Made by a program: the position numbers and the translations under genes. This document shows positions 17,034-26,003 of a stretch of DNA of 64,000 nt, one piece after another (position 1 is the first letter of the stretch; the number at the start of each line of letters is the position of its first letter). This stretch comes from Sphingomonadaceae bacterium (GTDB taxonomy: Bacteria; Pseudomonadota; Alphaproteobacteria; Sphingomonadales; Sphingomonadaceae). The notes below the pieces were generated by a model. That model was given only the letters and a program-made list of their open reading frames with translations, made no database searches and was not told where the DNA came from. The DNA is taken from NCBI GenBank assembly GCA_025359445.1, contig JANYGB010000064.1:1-64000 (forward strand), read 5' to 3'.

Positions 17034-19394
17034 ATGAAAACCCTAACGGCGCTCAAGCTGGTTTCAACAGCAGCGATTGCAACTGCACTGGCCCAACCGG
17101 CATACGCCCAGGACAAGGCTCCGAGTGAAGAGCAGGGTGCCATCCGCGAGATCGTGGTGACTGCACAGAAGCGAGCGGAAAGCATTCAGACCGTGCCGGT
17201 CGCAGTTACGGCATTTGATCAGAGGTCGCTTGAGCAGGCAACGATCAAGGACATCCGGGACCTGGCCGGACGGACCCCAAGCCTGGTGATCGACAGCGTG
17301 GGCGCCGGTCCCAGCGCAGCAGCAATCGCCATCCGCGGCATCAGCTTCGAAGACATCGAAAAGAGCTTCGACCCGGCCGTCGGCGTGTCGGTTGACGGGG
17401 TGTTCATCGGCACCAATACCGGCCAACTTCTCGACAGCTTCGATATGGAGCGGCTTGAAGTGCTGCGCGGACCGCAAGGCACGTTGTTTGGCCGCAACAC
17501 GATCGGCGGGGTTATCAGTGTGACCCGGTCCAAGCCAACGCGAGACGCCGGGCTCAAGGCACAATTTTCTTACGCAAGTTACGAGACCGTACGCGGCCGC
17601 CTTGTGGTCAACAGCGGCGAACTTGGCGGGTTCCTCTCGCTCAAGGCGTTCGGCTATTGGGATCGGACTGGCGGTTTCGTTCAGAATTTGTCGCAAAACC
17701 GGAAGGATGGCCGCTATGAAACGCTCAGCGGCGGGGTTACAGCGCTGATCCAACCGAACGACACGTTTTCTGCGCAAGTGACTTATGAGCACAGCCGTGA
17801 GCGGGGCGAGACGGTTTCAATCCCTGAATCCGATGGGCGTGACCTGATTTGTGTTGCTGCAGGGGCTCCGGGTTTTTCGCCTCCGGTTGAATGCAACCGG
17901 TTTTCAACGCCGGGTCGCGGCTCGTTGATCACCTATGAAACCGCGCCGCGCGGGGTCAAAAACAATACTGACGCGATCACCGCCAATATCGAATGGAAGG
18001 TGGCACCATCCGTCACCTTGTATTCGACCACCGGCTACCGCAAGAACAACGAGGACGTTAGCCAGGATTTCGATGGCAGCTCGGCCAACTTCTTTGCCAC
18101 TCGCCGCATGCAGGATTATCACCAATTCAGCCAGGAAGTGCGCTTGGTTGCGGACATTTCTGACCACGTGAACGTCTTGCTAGGCGGCTACTATTTCGAC
18201 AGCAACTACGTTCTCAACCAATTTACCGCGTTCGGTCCGGTGTTTGGCGGGTTTACGCTGGGTCAGCACGTCGAACACAATTCGAAATCCTATGCCGGGT
18301 TCACCGACGTTCAATTCAAGCTGTCAGACAAGCTGAAGGTGTCGGTCGGCGCGCGCTATACCGAAGACCAGAAGCGGATCTTCAATAACTATGGCCAGAT
18401 CGCGGCGCTCGTTCAGGTCTCGCGGCCAAGTTACACCGGGGTTGAATGCGTGGTGGTGACCGGCCTGTTTGCGCCGGGAGTGCCGGCTTACGGTGCCGGC
18501 AATAACTGCTCAGGCACGGTCAGTTTTGGCAAATTCACCTGGCGCGCCAATGCGCAGTACACGCTTGAGCCAGGCAAGATGATTTACGCGTCCTTTTCAA
18601 AAGGATTTCGTTCTGGCGGCTTCAATGGTCGTGCTGCATCGCCGACTTCGCTGGGGCCCTACCAGCCTGAAATCGTCGATGCTTACGAAACGGGGCTGAA
18701 GGCGGACTGGCTGGGCGGTACCCTTCGCACCAACGTCGCTTTCTACTACACCAAGTATAACAACAAGCAGGAAGAGGTGGTCCAGCCCACGCCTCCGGGC
18801 TCGGCCAATCCGCAGGAAACCGTGGTCAAAAACGCCTCGTCGGCGACCATCAAAGGGTTCGAAATCGAAACGATTGCCCAGCTATCGCCAGAGCTCAGCT
18901 TCAATGGTTCGTTCTCGTACACCGATGCGAAGTACGACCGGTTCTTCAATGATGTTGTCGGTCTGACCACCGGCTCCCCGAAAGATCTCATTCCAGACGA
19001 TGTTTCAACCCTGACCCTGCGCCGGGCACCGAAATTCCTGTGGTCGGCGGGCTTGAATTACACACGCGAGGGACAAGGCGGCCGGTTCGATGCCAATGTC
19101 CTGATGCGTTTTCAGAGCAAGGTGGCGACTTGCATAGCGCCCAACAAGCCGGTGATACCGGGTGCGGTGACTAACGATAATCGTTGCTTTACGCAGGACC
19201 GCGAAAATGTCTCCGCGCAAATTGGATACACCTTCCTGCTCGGCCAGGGACGTGAGATCGGATTTTCGCTTTACGGCCGCAACCTGACGAACTTCCACGA
19301 CATTTCTTCGACCCTTCCGGTCGCCGGGTTGTTCACGTTCTCAGGCCCCTATGCGCCGCGCCAGGTCGGGGCCGAAGTGCGGATCAAGTTCTAA
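17034..19394 (+). CDS. TonB-dependent outer membrane receptor
   Basis: The protein has 786 residues. A signal peptide of about 23 residues ends in AQPAYAQ. The TonB box region is REIVVTAQKR, then a plug domain (residues about 50-160, with LEVLRGPQGTLFGRNTIGG), then a 22-strand barrel ending in the typical terminal Phe (GAEVRIKF). The ATG at 17034 follows a strong GGAGG. Sphingomonad receptors of this class import bulky hydrophobic or aromatic compounds as well as iron complexes. Its place between catabolic gene sets rather than siderophore genes favours substrate uptake for the surrounding pathway. The ligand is unknown. Confidence 0.93.
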   Translation: MKTLTALKLVSTAAIATALAQPAYAQDKAPSEEQGAIREIVVTAQKRAESIQTVPVAVTAFDQRSLEQATIKDIRDLAGRTPSLVIDSVGAGPSAAAIAIRGISFEDIEKSFDPAVGVSVDGVFIGTNTGQLLDSFDMERLEVLRGPQGTLFGRNTIGGVISVTRSKPTRDAGLKAQFSYASYETVRGRLVVNSGELGGFLSLKAFGYWDRTGGFVQNLSQNRKDGRYETLSGGVTALIQPNDTFSAQVTYEHSRERGETVSIPESDGRDLICVAAGAPGFSPPVECNRFSTPGRGSLITYETAPRGVKNNTDAITANIEWKVAPSVTLYSTTGYRKNNEDVSQDFDGSSANFFATRRMQDYHQFSQEVRLVADISDHVNVLLGGYYFDSNYVLNQFTAFGPVFGGFTLGQHVEHNSKSYAGFTDVQFKLSDKLKVSVGARYTEDQKRIFNNYGQIAALVQVSRPSYTGVECVVVTGLFAPGVPAYGAGNNCSGTVSFGKFTWRANAQYTLEPGKMIYASFSKGFRSGGFNGRAASPTSLGPYQPEIVDAYETGLKADWLGGTLRTNVAFYYTKYNNKQEEVVQPTPPGSANPQETVVKNASSATIKGFEIETIAQLSPELSFNGSFSYTDAKYDRFFNDVVGLTTGSPKDLIPDDVSTLTLRRAPKFLWSAGLNYTREGQGGRFDANVLMRFQSKVATCIAPNKPVIPGAVTNDNRCFTQDRENVSAQIGYTFLLGQGREIGFSLYGRNLTNFHDISSTLPVAGLFTFSGPYAPRQVGAEVRIKF

Positions 19395-19422
19395 TCGGTT
19401 GCAAGTCGTTCGGGGGTACAAC

Positions 19423-19454
19423 TGGCGCGCCTTCACAGCAGTGGAGGCGCGCCA
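19423..19454 (+). other. Strong intercistronic hairpin
   Basis: TGGCGCGCCT at 19423-19432 is a perfect inverted partner of AGGCGCGCCA at 19445-19454, with a 12-base loop. It lies between the TonB receptor stop and the carotenoid oxygenase start. No T-run follows, so a classic terminator is unlikely. An mRNA stability or processing element that lowers expression of the downstream genes relative to the receptor is more probable. Confidence 0.55.
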
Positions 19455-19475
19455 TAGTTCAGGATTGTCGCTGCA

Positions 19476-20933
19476 ATGACCCAGGCCTTTTTCGACCATC
19501 CATATCTTTCCGGGCATCACCAACCGGTGCGCTTCGAAGCGAGTGCGCCCGATCTGATCGTCGAAGGAGAACTGCAGCGCGACTTGGCGGGGGTGTTTTT
19601 CCGCAACGGACCCGAGCCGCTCTATCCCACGCGTGAGGGCGACTATCACTGGTTCGATGGCGACGGGATGGTCTATGCCTTGCACTTCGAAGACGGGAGG
19701 GTCTCGCTGTGCAATCGCTGGGTGCGGACCGAAAAGTTCGAGCTCGAACGGGCGGCGGGAAAGCGCTTGTTCGGAATGTTCGGCAACCCGCTGACCGCTG
19801 ATCCCAGCGTGCAGGGCAAGACCTACAACACCGCCAACACCAACCTGATCCTGCACGGCGGCAAGCTCATGGCGTTGATGGAGGGAGCCAAGCCGGTGGT
19901 GCTCGATCCGCGCGATCTTTCGACGCTGGGTGAGCACGACTACGACGGCAAGATCACCAGCACCTTTTCGGCACATCCCAAAGTCGATTACGCCACCGGC
20001 GAACTGATCAACATCGGGGCGATGATCAACGGCTACATGGGCGCGCCCGAGCTGCGCTATGACATCATTACCGCGGACGGAGCGGTGCGGCACAGCGCAG
20101 TGATCCCCGTCCCGCACAATGCGCTGATCCACACCTTCTTCCTGACCGAGAACTGGGTGGTCTTCCCGATTATCCCGATCGACACCGACTTGCAGCGGTT
20201 CATGAGTGGCGGTCCGATGACCGCGTGGAACACCGGGCGTCCGACCAAGATCGGGTTAATGCCGCGCGAGGGCGGGGCGGACGATGTCCGTTGGTTCGAA
20301 TTCGAACCGCGCCACATGTTCCACGAGCTCAACGTTTGGGAGCAGGACGGCAAGATCCTCGCCGATGTCGCCGCGGCGAACGGCACCGCGCTGTTCACCG
20401 ATCAGCATGGCGAGCGGCTGACTCACGGCGATACCCAGCAATCGCTCCGGCGTTGGACGATCGACATTGCTGCCGGTTCGATGACCGAAGAAGTGCTCAA
20501 CGACCGCGATATCCAGTTTCCCCGACCTGATGACCGGCTGATTACCCGCAAAAGCCGCCACAGCTTTGCCAATATCAACCTCAATTCGCGCGATGGCCGG
20601 ATCGAAGGAATGGACGCGGTGCTGCGCTTCGATACTGAAACCGGGGCCGAAGACATCTTTCACTTCGGTGCAGGGGCCGCCGCAGGAGAACTGGTGTTCG
20701 CGCCGCGACTTGGCAGCACCGAAGAGGCGGACGGATACGCGATGACGCTGGTCCACCGTGCCAATGCGCCGACCAGCGAGCTGGCGATTTTCGCAGCCAA
20801 AGACATTGCCGCCGGGCCGCTGGCGACCGTGCAAATCCCATTCCGCGTGCCTTCGGGCTTTCACTGCAACTTCTACGCGGCGGACAATCCGCTGTACCGG
20901 CAGGCGGTTACACCGCTCAGGGCGGCAGCATGA
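19476..20933 (+). CDS. Carotenoid/lignostilbene oxygenase family protein
   Basis: A 485-residue carotenoid cleavage oxygenase family member with a seven-bladed propeller. The four iron-binding histidines are visible as His167 (STFSAHPKVD), His219 (ALIHTFFLTENW), His283 (MFHELNVW) and His463 (PSGFHCNFY). The N-terminal GVFFRNGPEPLYP and WFDGDGMV motifs also fit. These enzymes cleave an interphenyl or polyene double bond with O2. It overlaps the downstream MDR reductase by 4 bp and follows the TonB receptor, so the imported compound may be a stilbene-, phenylpropanoid- or terpenoid-like olefin. That substrate guess is inference. Confidence 0.92.
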   Translation: MTQAFFDHPYLSGHHQPVRFEASAPDLIVEGELQRDLAGVFFRNGPEPLYPTREGDYHWFDGDGMVYALHFEDGRVSLCNRWVRTEKFELERAAGKRLFGMFGNPLTADPSVQGKTYNTANTNLILHGGKLMALMEGAKPVVLDPRDLSTLGEHDYDGKITSTFSAHPKVDYATGELINIGAMINGYMGAPELRYDIITADGAVRHSAVIPVPHNALIHTFFLTENWVVFPIIPIDTDLQRFMSGGPMTAWNTGRPTKIGLMPREGGADDVRWFEFEPRHMFHELNVWEQDGKILADVAAANGTALFTDQHGERLTHGDTQQSLRRWTIDIAAGSMTEEVLNDRDIQFPRPDDRLITRKSRHSFANINLNSRDGRIEGMDAVLRFDTETGAEDIFHFGAGAAAGELVFAPRLGSTEEADGYAMTLVHRANAPTSELAIFAAKDIAAGPLATVQIPFRVPSGFHCNFYAADNPLYRQAVTPLRAAA

Positions 20934-21928
20934 CTTCGACCCGGCAATGGCGGCTTGCTGCACACCCCGTTGGCCGTGCGCTGGCCGACGACGATCTGCA
21001 ACTGGCCGAAGCCATATTGCCGCCGCCCGGCCCCGGAGAGATGCTGCTCCAGACACGCTATCTCGGGTTCGATCCGGCGCAAAAGGGCTGGATGGAAAAC
21101 GTCGCCGATTATGTCGCACCGATGGCGATCGGCGACGTCATGCGTGGCTCGGCGATTCTCGAAGTGGTGGAAAGCAATGGCGGGCGCTTTCCGGTTGGAG
21201 CGCTGCTCGCGGGATCTTCGCTCTGGTCCGAACATGTTGTGCATTCGGGCGAAGGCCTCAACCTGTGTGAGCCTGGTCTGCCGCCGACCGCGATGCTCTC
21301 GGTCCTTGGTACCACCGGGATGACTGCATGGTGCGGGCTGTTCAAAATCGGCCAGCCGCTGCCGGGTGATGTGGTCCTCGTGTCAGGCGCGGCGGGCGCA
21401 ACCGGATCGATCGTCGGTCAGCTCGCCAAGATCGCGGGTTGCACCACAATCGGCATCGCGGGCGGAGCCGAGAAATGCGCGTGGTTGACGCAGGAAGCGG
21501 GTTACGATCACGCGATCGACTACAAGGCGGGGCCGATCCGCGAGCAGATCAAGGCGCTCGCTCCGGGCGGAGTCAATGTGATTTTCGACAATGTCGGGGG
21601 CAAGATTCTCAACGACATGTTGTCGCAAATCGGCACCGGCGCGCGCGTGGTGATTTGCGGCGGGATCAGCCGTTACGAAACCGGCACACTGCCGGCGGGG
21701 CCGGAAAACTATTTCAACCTGGTCTTCCGCCGGGCGCGCATGGAGGGGTTCATCGTGATCGACTGGGCGAGTGAATTTCCTGGGCTCCGCACCCGAATGG
21801 TCAACCTCGTTCAGGCCGGCAAGCTGACTTACCGCGAGGATGTGCAGCACGGGTTCGAAAACGCGCCGAAGACGCTGCAACGGCTGTTTTCGGGAGCCAA
21901 CCGGGGCAAACAGTTGCTCAAGCTCTGA
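20930..21928 (+). CDS. MDR-family NADP-dependent oxidoreductase (paralogue of the gene at 13671)
   Basis: A 332-residue zinc-free MDR reductase. The nucleotide loop is VLVSGAAGATGSIVGQLAKI, and FDNVGGKILNDML and CGGISRYE follow. It resembles the 342-residue protein at 13671-14699 in motif order, which suggests related enone reductions on both sides of the divergent promoter. The ATG overlaps the oxygenase stop as ATGA, and the acyl-CoA ligase starts 2 bp after it, so the three are one operon. Confidence 0.88.
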   Translation: MTSTRQWRLAAHPVGRALADDDLQLAEAILPPPGPGEMLLQTRYLGFDPAQKGWMENVADYVAPMAIGDVMRGSAILEVVESNGGRFPVGALLAGSSLWSEHVVHSGEGLNLCEPGLPPTAMLSVLGTTGMTAWCGLFKIGQPLPGDVVLVSGAAGATGSIVGQLAKIAGCTTIGIAGGAEKCAWLTQEAGYDHAIDYKAGPIREQIKALAPGGVNVIFDNVGGKILNDMLSQIGTGARVVICGGISRYETGTLPAGPENYFNLVFRRARMEGFIVIDWASEFPGLRTRMVNLVQAGKLTYREDVQHGFENAPKTLQRLFSGANRGKQLLKL

Positions 21929-21930
21929 TC

Positions 21931-23529
21931 ATGCAATTCCCGCTATCATTGCCCGGTCATCTGCGGCGCTATGCCAACGGGTTCTGGGCGAACCAAACAC
22001 TTGGCGACCATGCCAGGGCGCGCGCCGAAAGCGATGGCGATGCGGTGGTTTTCCTCGGCGATCCAGCCGAGCCGACCTATGCCAGCCTGCTCGCCGATGG
22101 CGAAGCGCTGGCCCGGGCGCTGATCGATCTGGGCCTGCTTCCGAGCGATGTGATCGGCTTCCAGACCCCGAACTGGAGCGAAGCGGCGGTGATTAACCTT
22201 GCTGCATCGCTCGGCGGTTTCGTGATCGCTCCGATCGTGCACATCTACCGCGATGCCGAGGTTAAGCAGATGCTTGGCGATTGCGGTGCCAAGGCATTCT
22301 TCGTTGCCGAAACCTTCCGCTCGATCGATTATGCCGCAATGGTCGATCGGATCCAGCCTGATTTGCCCGATCTGACGCAGGTCATTTACGTCCGTCCCGA
22401 AGCGCGCGAGCCTTCGTTCGCCAGCCTCGTTGCGCATGGCCGCGGGCTCACGCACGCGCTCCCGCAGGTCGATCCCGACAGCGTCAAGTTGCTGCTTTAC
22501 ACCTCGGGGACGACCGGGCGGCCCAAGGCGGTCCTCCATTCGCACAACACGCTGGCACGCGTGGCGCAAGTGACGGCTGCGCACGCCCGGATCGTAGGCC
22601 AGGATGTGGCGCTGATGCCATCGCCGGTGACTCACATCAGCGGCTACAGCGGCGGGCTTGAGAAGCCGTTCCAGATTGGTTCTCGGACCGTGCTGATGGA
22701 GACGTGGGATGCGGCCCGCGCAGCCGATCTGATCGAGCGCTATCAGGTAACCTCGACCGTCGCGGCCACGCCGTTTCTGATGGAGCTGTGCCAGGTGGCG
22801 CGTGAAACCGGCCGCAGTTTGCCGAGCTTCCAGCGCTTTGCCTGCGGCGGCGCGGCGGTACCGGCCGATCTGGTCCGCGCGGCCAATGCGGCTTTGGCCA
22901 ATCCTTGCGCCTACCGGGTCTATGGCAGCTCGGAAGTGCCGCTGGTGACGCAGGGATACCTGCCCGACCGCGATCCCGGCCTTGCTGCCGAGAGCGACGG
23001 CCAGCCGATCGATTACGACCTCCTGATCGTCGATGATGACGAGCGCCCGCTGGCTGCCGGCCACGACGGCGAAGTTCTGGCACGCGGACCGGCGATGTTT
23101 ATGGGCTATGCCGATCCCGATCAAACAGCCGCCGCGATCACTGCCAGTGGTTATTTCCGCACCGGCGATATCGGCCACCTCACCCTAGGGGGCGCACTGG
23201 TGATTACCGGACGCAAGAAGGACCTGATTATCCGCGGCGGGGAAAACATCAGCGCGAAGGAAATCGAGGACGTGCTGCAGGCGCATACCGCTGTCCGCGA
23301 AGCCGCAGTGGTCGCGATGCCACATCTGCGGCTGGGCGAGGGGATCTGTGCTTATGTCGTGCTAAGTGGCAGCGCGACTGCGGACGACTTGGCGGCGCAT
23401 GTTCTGGCTGCTGGTCTGGCCCGGCAGAAGTGCCCCGAGCGTTTCGAATTTGTCACCGACGTGCCGCGTACCGCATCGGGCAAGGTCCGCAAGGATCTGC
23501 TGCGCGAGGATATTCGCGGGAAGGTCTAG
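21931..23529 (+). CDS. AMP-binding acyl-CoA synthetase / ligase
   Basis: The 532-residue ANL-family enzyme activates a carboxylic acid to its CoA ester through an acyl-adenylate. The P-loop is LLLYTSGTTGRPKA at about 188-200, with the A5 motif YGSSEVP, GYFRTGDIG, the hinge GRKKDLIIRGGENISAKEIE and the catalytic lysine in PRTASGKVRK (Lys518). The N-terminus resembles cyclohexanecarboxylate-CoA ligase-like members. It ends the oxygenase operon and overlaps the convergent SDR by 4 bp. It is the only stand-alone ligase in the catabolic block and so is the likely entry to CoA-linked degradation. Confidence 0.92.
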   Translation: MQFPLSLPGHLRRYANGFWANQTLGDHARARAESDGDAVVFLGDPAEPTYASLLADGEALARALIDLGLLPSDVIGFQTPNWSEAAVINLAASLGGFVIAPIVHIYRDAEVKQMLGDCGAKAFFVAETFRSIDYAAMVDRIQPDLPDLTQVIYVRPEAREPSFASLVAHGRGLTHALPQVDPDSVKLLLYTSGTTGRPKAVLHSHNTLARVAQVTAAHARIVGQDVALMPSPVTHISGYSGGLEKPFQIGSRTVLMETWDAARAADLIERYQVTSTVAATPFLMELCQVARETGRSLPSFQRFACGGAAVPADLVRAANAALANPCAYRVYGSSEVPLVTQGYLPDRDPGLAAESDGQPIDYDLLIVDDDERPLAAGHDGEVLARGPAMFMGYADPDQTAAAITASGYFRTGDIGHLTLGGALVITGRKKDLIIRGGENISAKEIEDVLQAHTAVREAAVVAMPHLRLGEGICAYVVLSGSATADDLAAHVLAAGLARQKCPERFEFVTDVPRTASGKVRKDLLREDIRGKV

Positions 23530-24323
23530 GGATTCGCGGCGGCCATCGCGGCAACCACCGATGCGCCAATTTCCTCCCCGCGCGGATTGCGGCGCAGCGT
23601 CAGCCCGCCGTTGACCTGGAAATTCTGCCCGGTCATGAAGCAATCGTCGCTCGCGACCCACACTGCTGCCTTGGCGATATCGTCCGAGGTGCCGAGGCGG
23701 CCGAGCGGATATTCTTTGACGAAGGCATCGGCGAGCCCCGGAGTGGCAAAAGCCTGCGCGGTCATCGGGCTGGAGGTAAAGCCGGGCGAGAGCGTGTTGG
23801 CGCGGATGCCTTGCGGGCCGTATTGGTTGGCGACGCAGCGGATCAGCGCGTCGGCCCCCGCCTTGGTCCCGATATAGGCCGCATGATCGTCGATCAGGCA
23901 CTGGGTTGTCGCCGAAGAGATCTGCATCAATGAGCCGCCTTTGGGCATGGCGCGGACAAACGCGCTCAAGAAATGGTGCACCCCGTTGAACTGCAGCGCG
24001 ACGATCTGCTCGAGTTCTTCCTCCGAGATGTCGTGCATCGATTTCAGCAAGCCCCAGCCGGTGGCGTTGATCGCAATATCGACCTTTCCATGACGCTCGA
24101 CAGTCTGGGCGGCCAGCGCTTCGACATCTGCCTTGCTGGTGATGTCGCACGCCAGCCAATCGCCGGCGATTTTGCCCGCGAATAATTTCAGTTCGTCGGT
24201 GTTGCGTCCCGCGACAACCACTTTCGCCCCGGCATCGGCCAAAGCAGAGGCGATGTGCTGGCCCATGTTATCCGCCCCGGCGGCACCCAGCACTACGGCG
24301 ACTTTGCCTGATAGATTGGCCAT
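23526..24323 (-). CDS. SDR-family oxidoreductase
   Basis: A 265-residue SDR. The Rossmann loop is divergent (LGAAGADNMGQHIA) and the usual NNAG is INATG, but the catalytic Ser (QISSATT) and Tyr-Lys (AYIGTK, 13 residues later) are present. It ends with TGQNFQVNGGLTLRRNPRG, a long tail compared with typical SDRs. Enzymes with this altered glycine loop often act on enoyl or cyclic keto substrates. It is the last gene of a short minus unit with the monooxygenase-like and SnoaL-like genes. Confidence 0.85.
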   Translation of the reverse strand: MANLSGKVAVVLGAAGADNMGQHIASALADAGAKVVVAGRNTDELKLFAGKIAGDWLACDITSKADVEALAAQTVERHGKVDIAINATGWGLLKSMHDISEEELEQIVALQFNGVHHFLSAFVRAMPKGGSLMQISSATTQCLIDDHAAYIGTKAGADALIRCVANQYGPQGIRANTLSPGFTSSPMTAQAFATPGLADAFVKEYPLGRLGTSDDIAKAAVWVASDDCFMTGQNFQVNGGLTLRRNPRGEEIGASVVAAMAAANP

Positions 24324-24334
24324 GGCTTTGTTCC

Positions 24335-24679
24335 TTATGAGGTAATAAATGTGGCTGAGGCGATCCCGTCGGGTCCGTAAACCGGCTCGATCAGATCGCA
24401 GCGGTATTTCCGGGTTACCGCCTCCAAGAGCGAGAATTGGCCCAAGTGGGCGAGCATCCCGCGATAGGCTGGACCATCGAGGTGATCCTGCAATTGTTCG
24501 CCGTTATCCCACTGCTCGAACACGTGGACCCGTCCGGGCAGATGCGGGTCGGCAGTCCAGGCGTAGTGGCAGCAGCCAGGTTCGGCCAGGGCCATGGCAA
24601 TCAGATCGTTCGCGCCAGCCAGCGCATCGTCGCGGTTGGCGGGCGGGAAATCGATTTCCCCGGCAATGACCACGGGCAT
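24335..24679 (-). CDS. Antibiotic-biosynthesis-monooxygenase (ABM/YgiN-like) domain protein
   Basis: A 114-residue protein with the ABM fold pattern: IAGEIDFPPANRDDAL, EPGCCHYAWTADP, FEQWDNGEQLQDHL, then a final helix near LGQFSLLEA. Such small dimeric ferredoxin-like proteins include cofactor-free quinol monooxygenases and heme-degrading enzymes. No heme ligand pattern is obvious. It lies 5 bp from the SnoaL-like gene and 11 bp from the SDR, so the three are co-transcribed. Confidence 0.75.
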   Translation of the reverse strand: MPVVIAGEIDFPPANRDDALAGANDLIAMALAEPGCCHYAWTADPHLPGRVHVFEQWDNGEQLQDHLDGPAYRGMLAHLGQFSLLEAVTRKYRCDLIEPVYGPDGIASATFITS

Positions 24680-24684
24680 GGCGG

Positions 24685-25083
24685 CTATCCTTTCAGCATT
24701 GTATAATTGCGCTCGGCAAACAACCAGCGGCCGTCTTGCTTGGTGTAGCGATCGTCGTAGCGCCCGACCGGGCGGAGCAAGGCGCCGGCCAGGTTTTCCA
24801 GCACTTCATGGGTGTAAACGGTGCCGCTCGCACTATCGCCGTCAACCAGCAGCGGGCCTTGCTGGACAAAGAACGCGACAAATTGGAAGCTCGGCATGGC
24901 GGCCTCCCACGCCGCGATGATCGCAGCCCTGCCGGTGATGGTGCTGCCCATCAGGTGCCAGGTCGATGCCTCGGTCCAGCAATCGCCCCACGCCTTCGCG
25001 TCGCGGCGGAACACCGCATCGGCGTAGGCCTCGTTAAGCGCGCGGATCGCCAGCTGATCCGGCAATGGTCCGGCAAAGGCCAT
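24685..25083 (-). CDS. SnoaL-like / nuclear transport factor 2-fold protein
   Basis: The 132-residue protein has the NTF2-like cone-fold pattern: IRALNEAYADAVFRRDAKAW, LMGSTITGRAAIIAAWE, and the ending RYTKQDGRWLFAERNYTML. Members are small isomerases, cyclases, dehydratases or ring-hydroxylase beta-like subunits. The start at 25083 is preferred because GGGAG lies upstream and the earlier frame has no homologous look. It is the first gene of a three-gene minus unit and is divergent from the SDR at 25242. Confidence 0.75.
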   Translation of the reverse strand: MAFAGPLPDQLAIRALNEAYADAVFRRDAKAWGDCWTEASTWHLMGSTITGRAAIIAAWEAAMPSFQFVAFFVQQGPLLVDGDSASGTVYTHEVLENLAGALLRPVGRYDDRYTKQDGRWLFAERNYTMLKG

Positions 25084-25241
25084 TCTCGTTCTCCCGTTGC
25101 GCAAGGCTAGGTTAGCGCAGCGCAGGCGAAAACTATCAAAACCGGGCAGGGCAGCGAGGCACCCCCATTTTTGCCAATTGGCGGCACCCGAATCACGTGC
25201 ATAGCGGCAATGGAACAACCACGATTTCAAGGAGAGGCACG
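25084..25241. promoter_or_regulatory. Divergent promoter gap with a GCCAATTGGC palindrome
   Basis: This 158-bp gap separates the SnoaL-like unit from the plus-strand SDR-GST-E1 operon. A perfect 10-bp palindrome, GCCAATTGGC, lies at 25173-25182. AAGGAGAGG precedes the SDR ATG. The palindrome is a possible shared operator; no further evidence is visible. Confidence 0.35.
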
Positions 25242-26003
25242 ATGGACCTGGGGCTCACCGGCAAAAAAGTCATCATGAATGGCGGGGCCCATGGGATCGG
25301 CCTCGAAACGGTCAAACTGTTTACCGCAGAGGGTGCCGACGTGGCGTTCTTCTCGCGCGATCAGGGCCGGATCGACGCGGCAGTGGCCAGCGTCGCGGGT
25401 AATCCCGGCAAAGCGCATGGCACCGCCTTCGACATGACCGACAACGCTGAAGGATATAAGGACTGGCTTGCCGGGGCTGCCGAGCAGCTTGGCGGCTGTG
25501 ACATCTTTATCCATACTGCCAGTGCTTCAGGCATGGGCGCAACGCAGGATTGGCAGCGCTGCTTTGATATCGACATCATGGGGGCGGTGCTGGGAATGGA
25601 GGTGCTCACCCCGGCGCTCGCGGCGGCGGGCAATGGCTCGGTCGTGTTCCTGTCGACCACTGCTGCGGTTGAAACCTTCATTATGCCGCAGGCTTTCAAT
25701 GCATTGAAAGCCGCGCTGCTGACTTACGCCAAGCAGCTTGGCCAGGCGCTGGCAGGGCAGGGCATCAGGGTCAACGCCGTCTCGCCCGGGCCGGTCGAAT
25801 ATGCGACCGGCAACTGGGAGGCGATCAAGGGCGCGATGCCTGACTTTTACAACGGAACGGTCGCGCAGATGCCAATGGGCCGGCTAGGCGCGCCCGACGA
25901 AGTCGCCCGCGCGGTCGTGTTCCTTGCCAGCCCCGCGTCGAGTTACACCACCGGGACCAATATTATCGTCGATGGCGGCTATACCAAGCGGGTGCAGTTC
26001 TGA
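25242..26003 (+). CDS. SDR-family protein with altered catalytic residues
   Basis: A 253-residue SDR fold. It has MNGGAHGIG at about 12-20 and a closing [13 protein letters not shown]. The catalytic tetrad is changed. The usual Tyr-x3-Lys is FNALK (Phe in place of Tyr), the aligned serine position 14 residues earlier is in STTAAVE, and NNAG is replaced by HTAS. Loss of the Tyr hydroxyl normally abolishes dehydrogenase activity, so it may have another reaction or a binding role. The ATG at 25242 is set by AAGGAG 8 bp upstream. Its stop overlaps the GST start (TGATG). Confidence 0.82.
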   Translation: MDLGLTGKKVIMNGGAHGIGLETVKLFTAEGADVAFFSRDQGRIDAAVASVAGNPGKAHGTAFDMTDNAEGYKDWLAGAAEQLGGCDIFIHTASASGMGATQDWQRCFDIDIMGAVLGMEVLTPALAAAGNGSVVFLSTTAAVETFIMPQAFNALKAALLTYAKQLGQALAGQGIRVNAVSPGPVEYATGNWEAIKGAMPDFYNGTVAQMPMGRLGAPDEVARAVVFLASPASSYTTGTNIIVDGGYTKRVQF

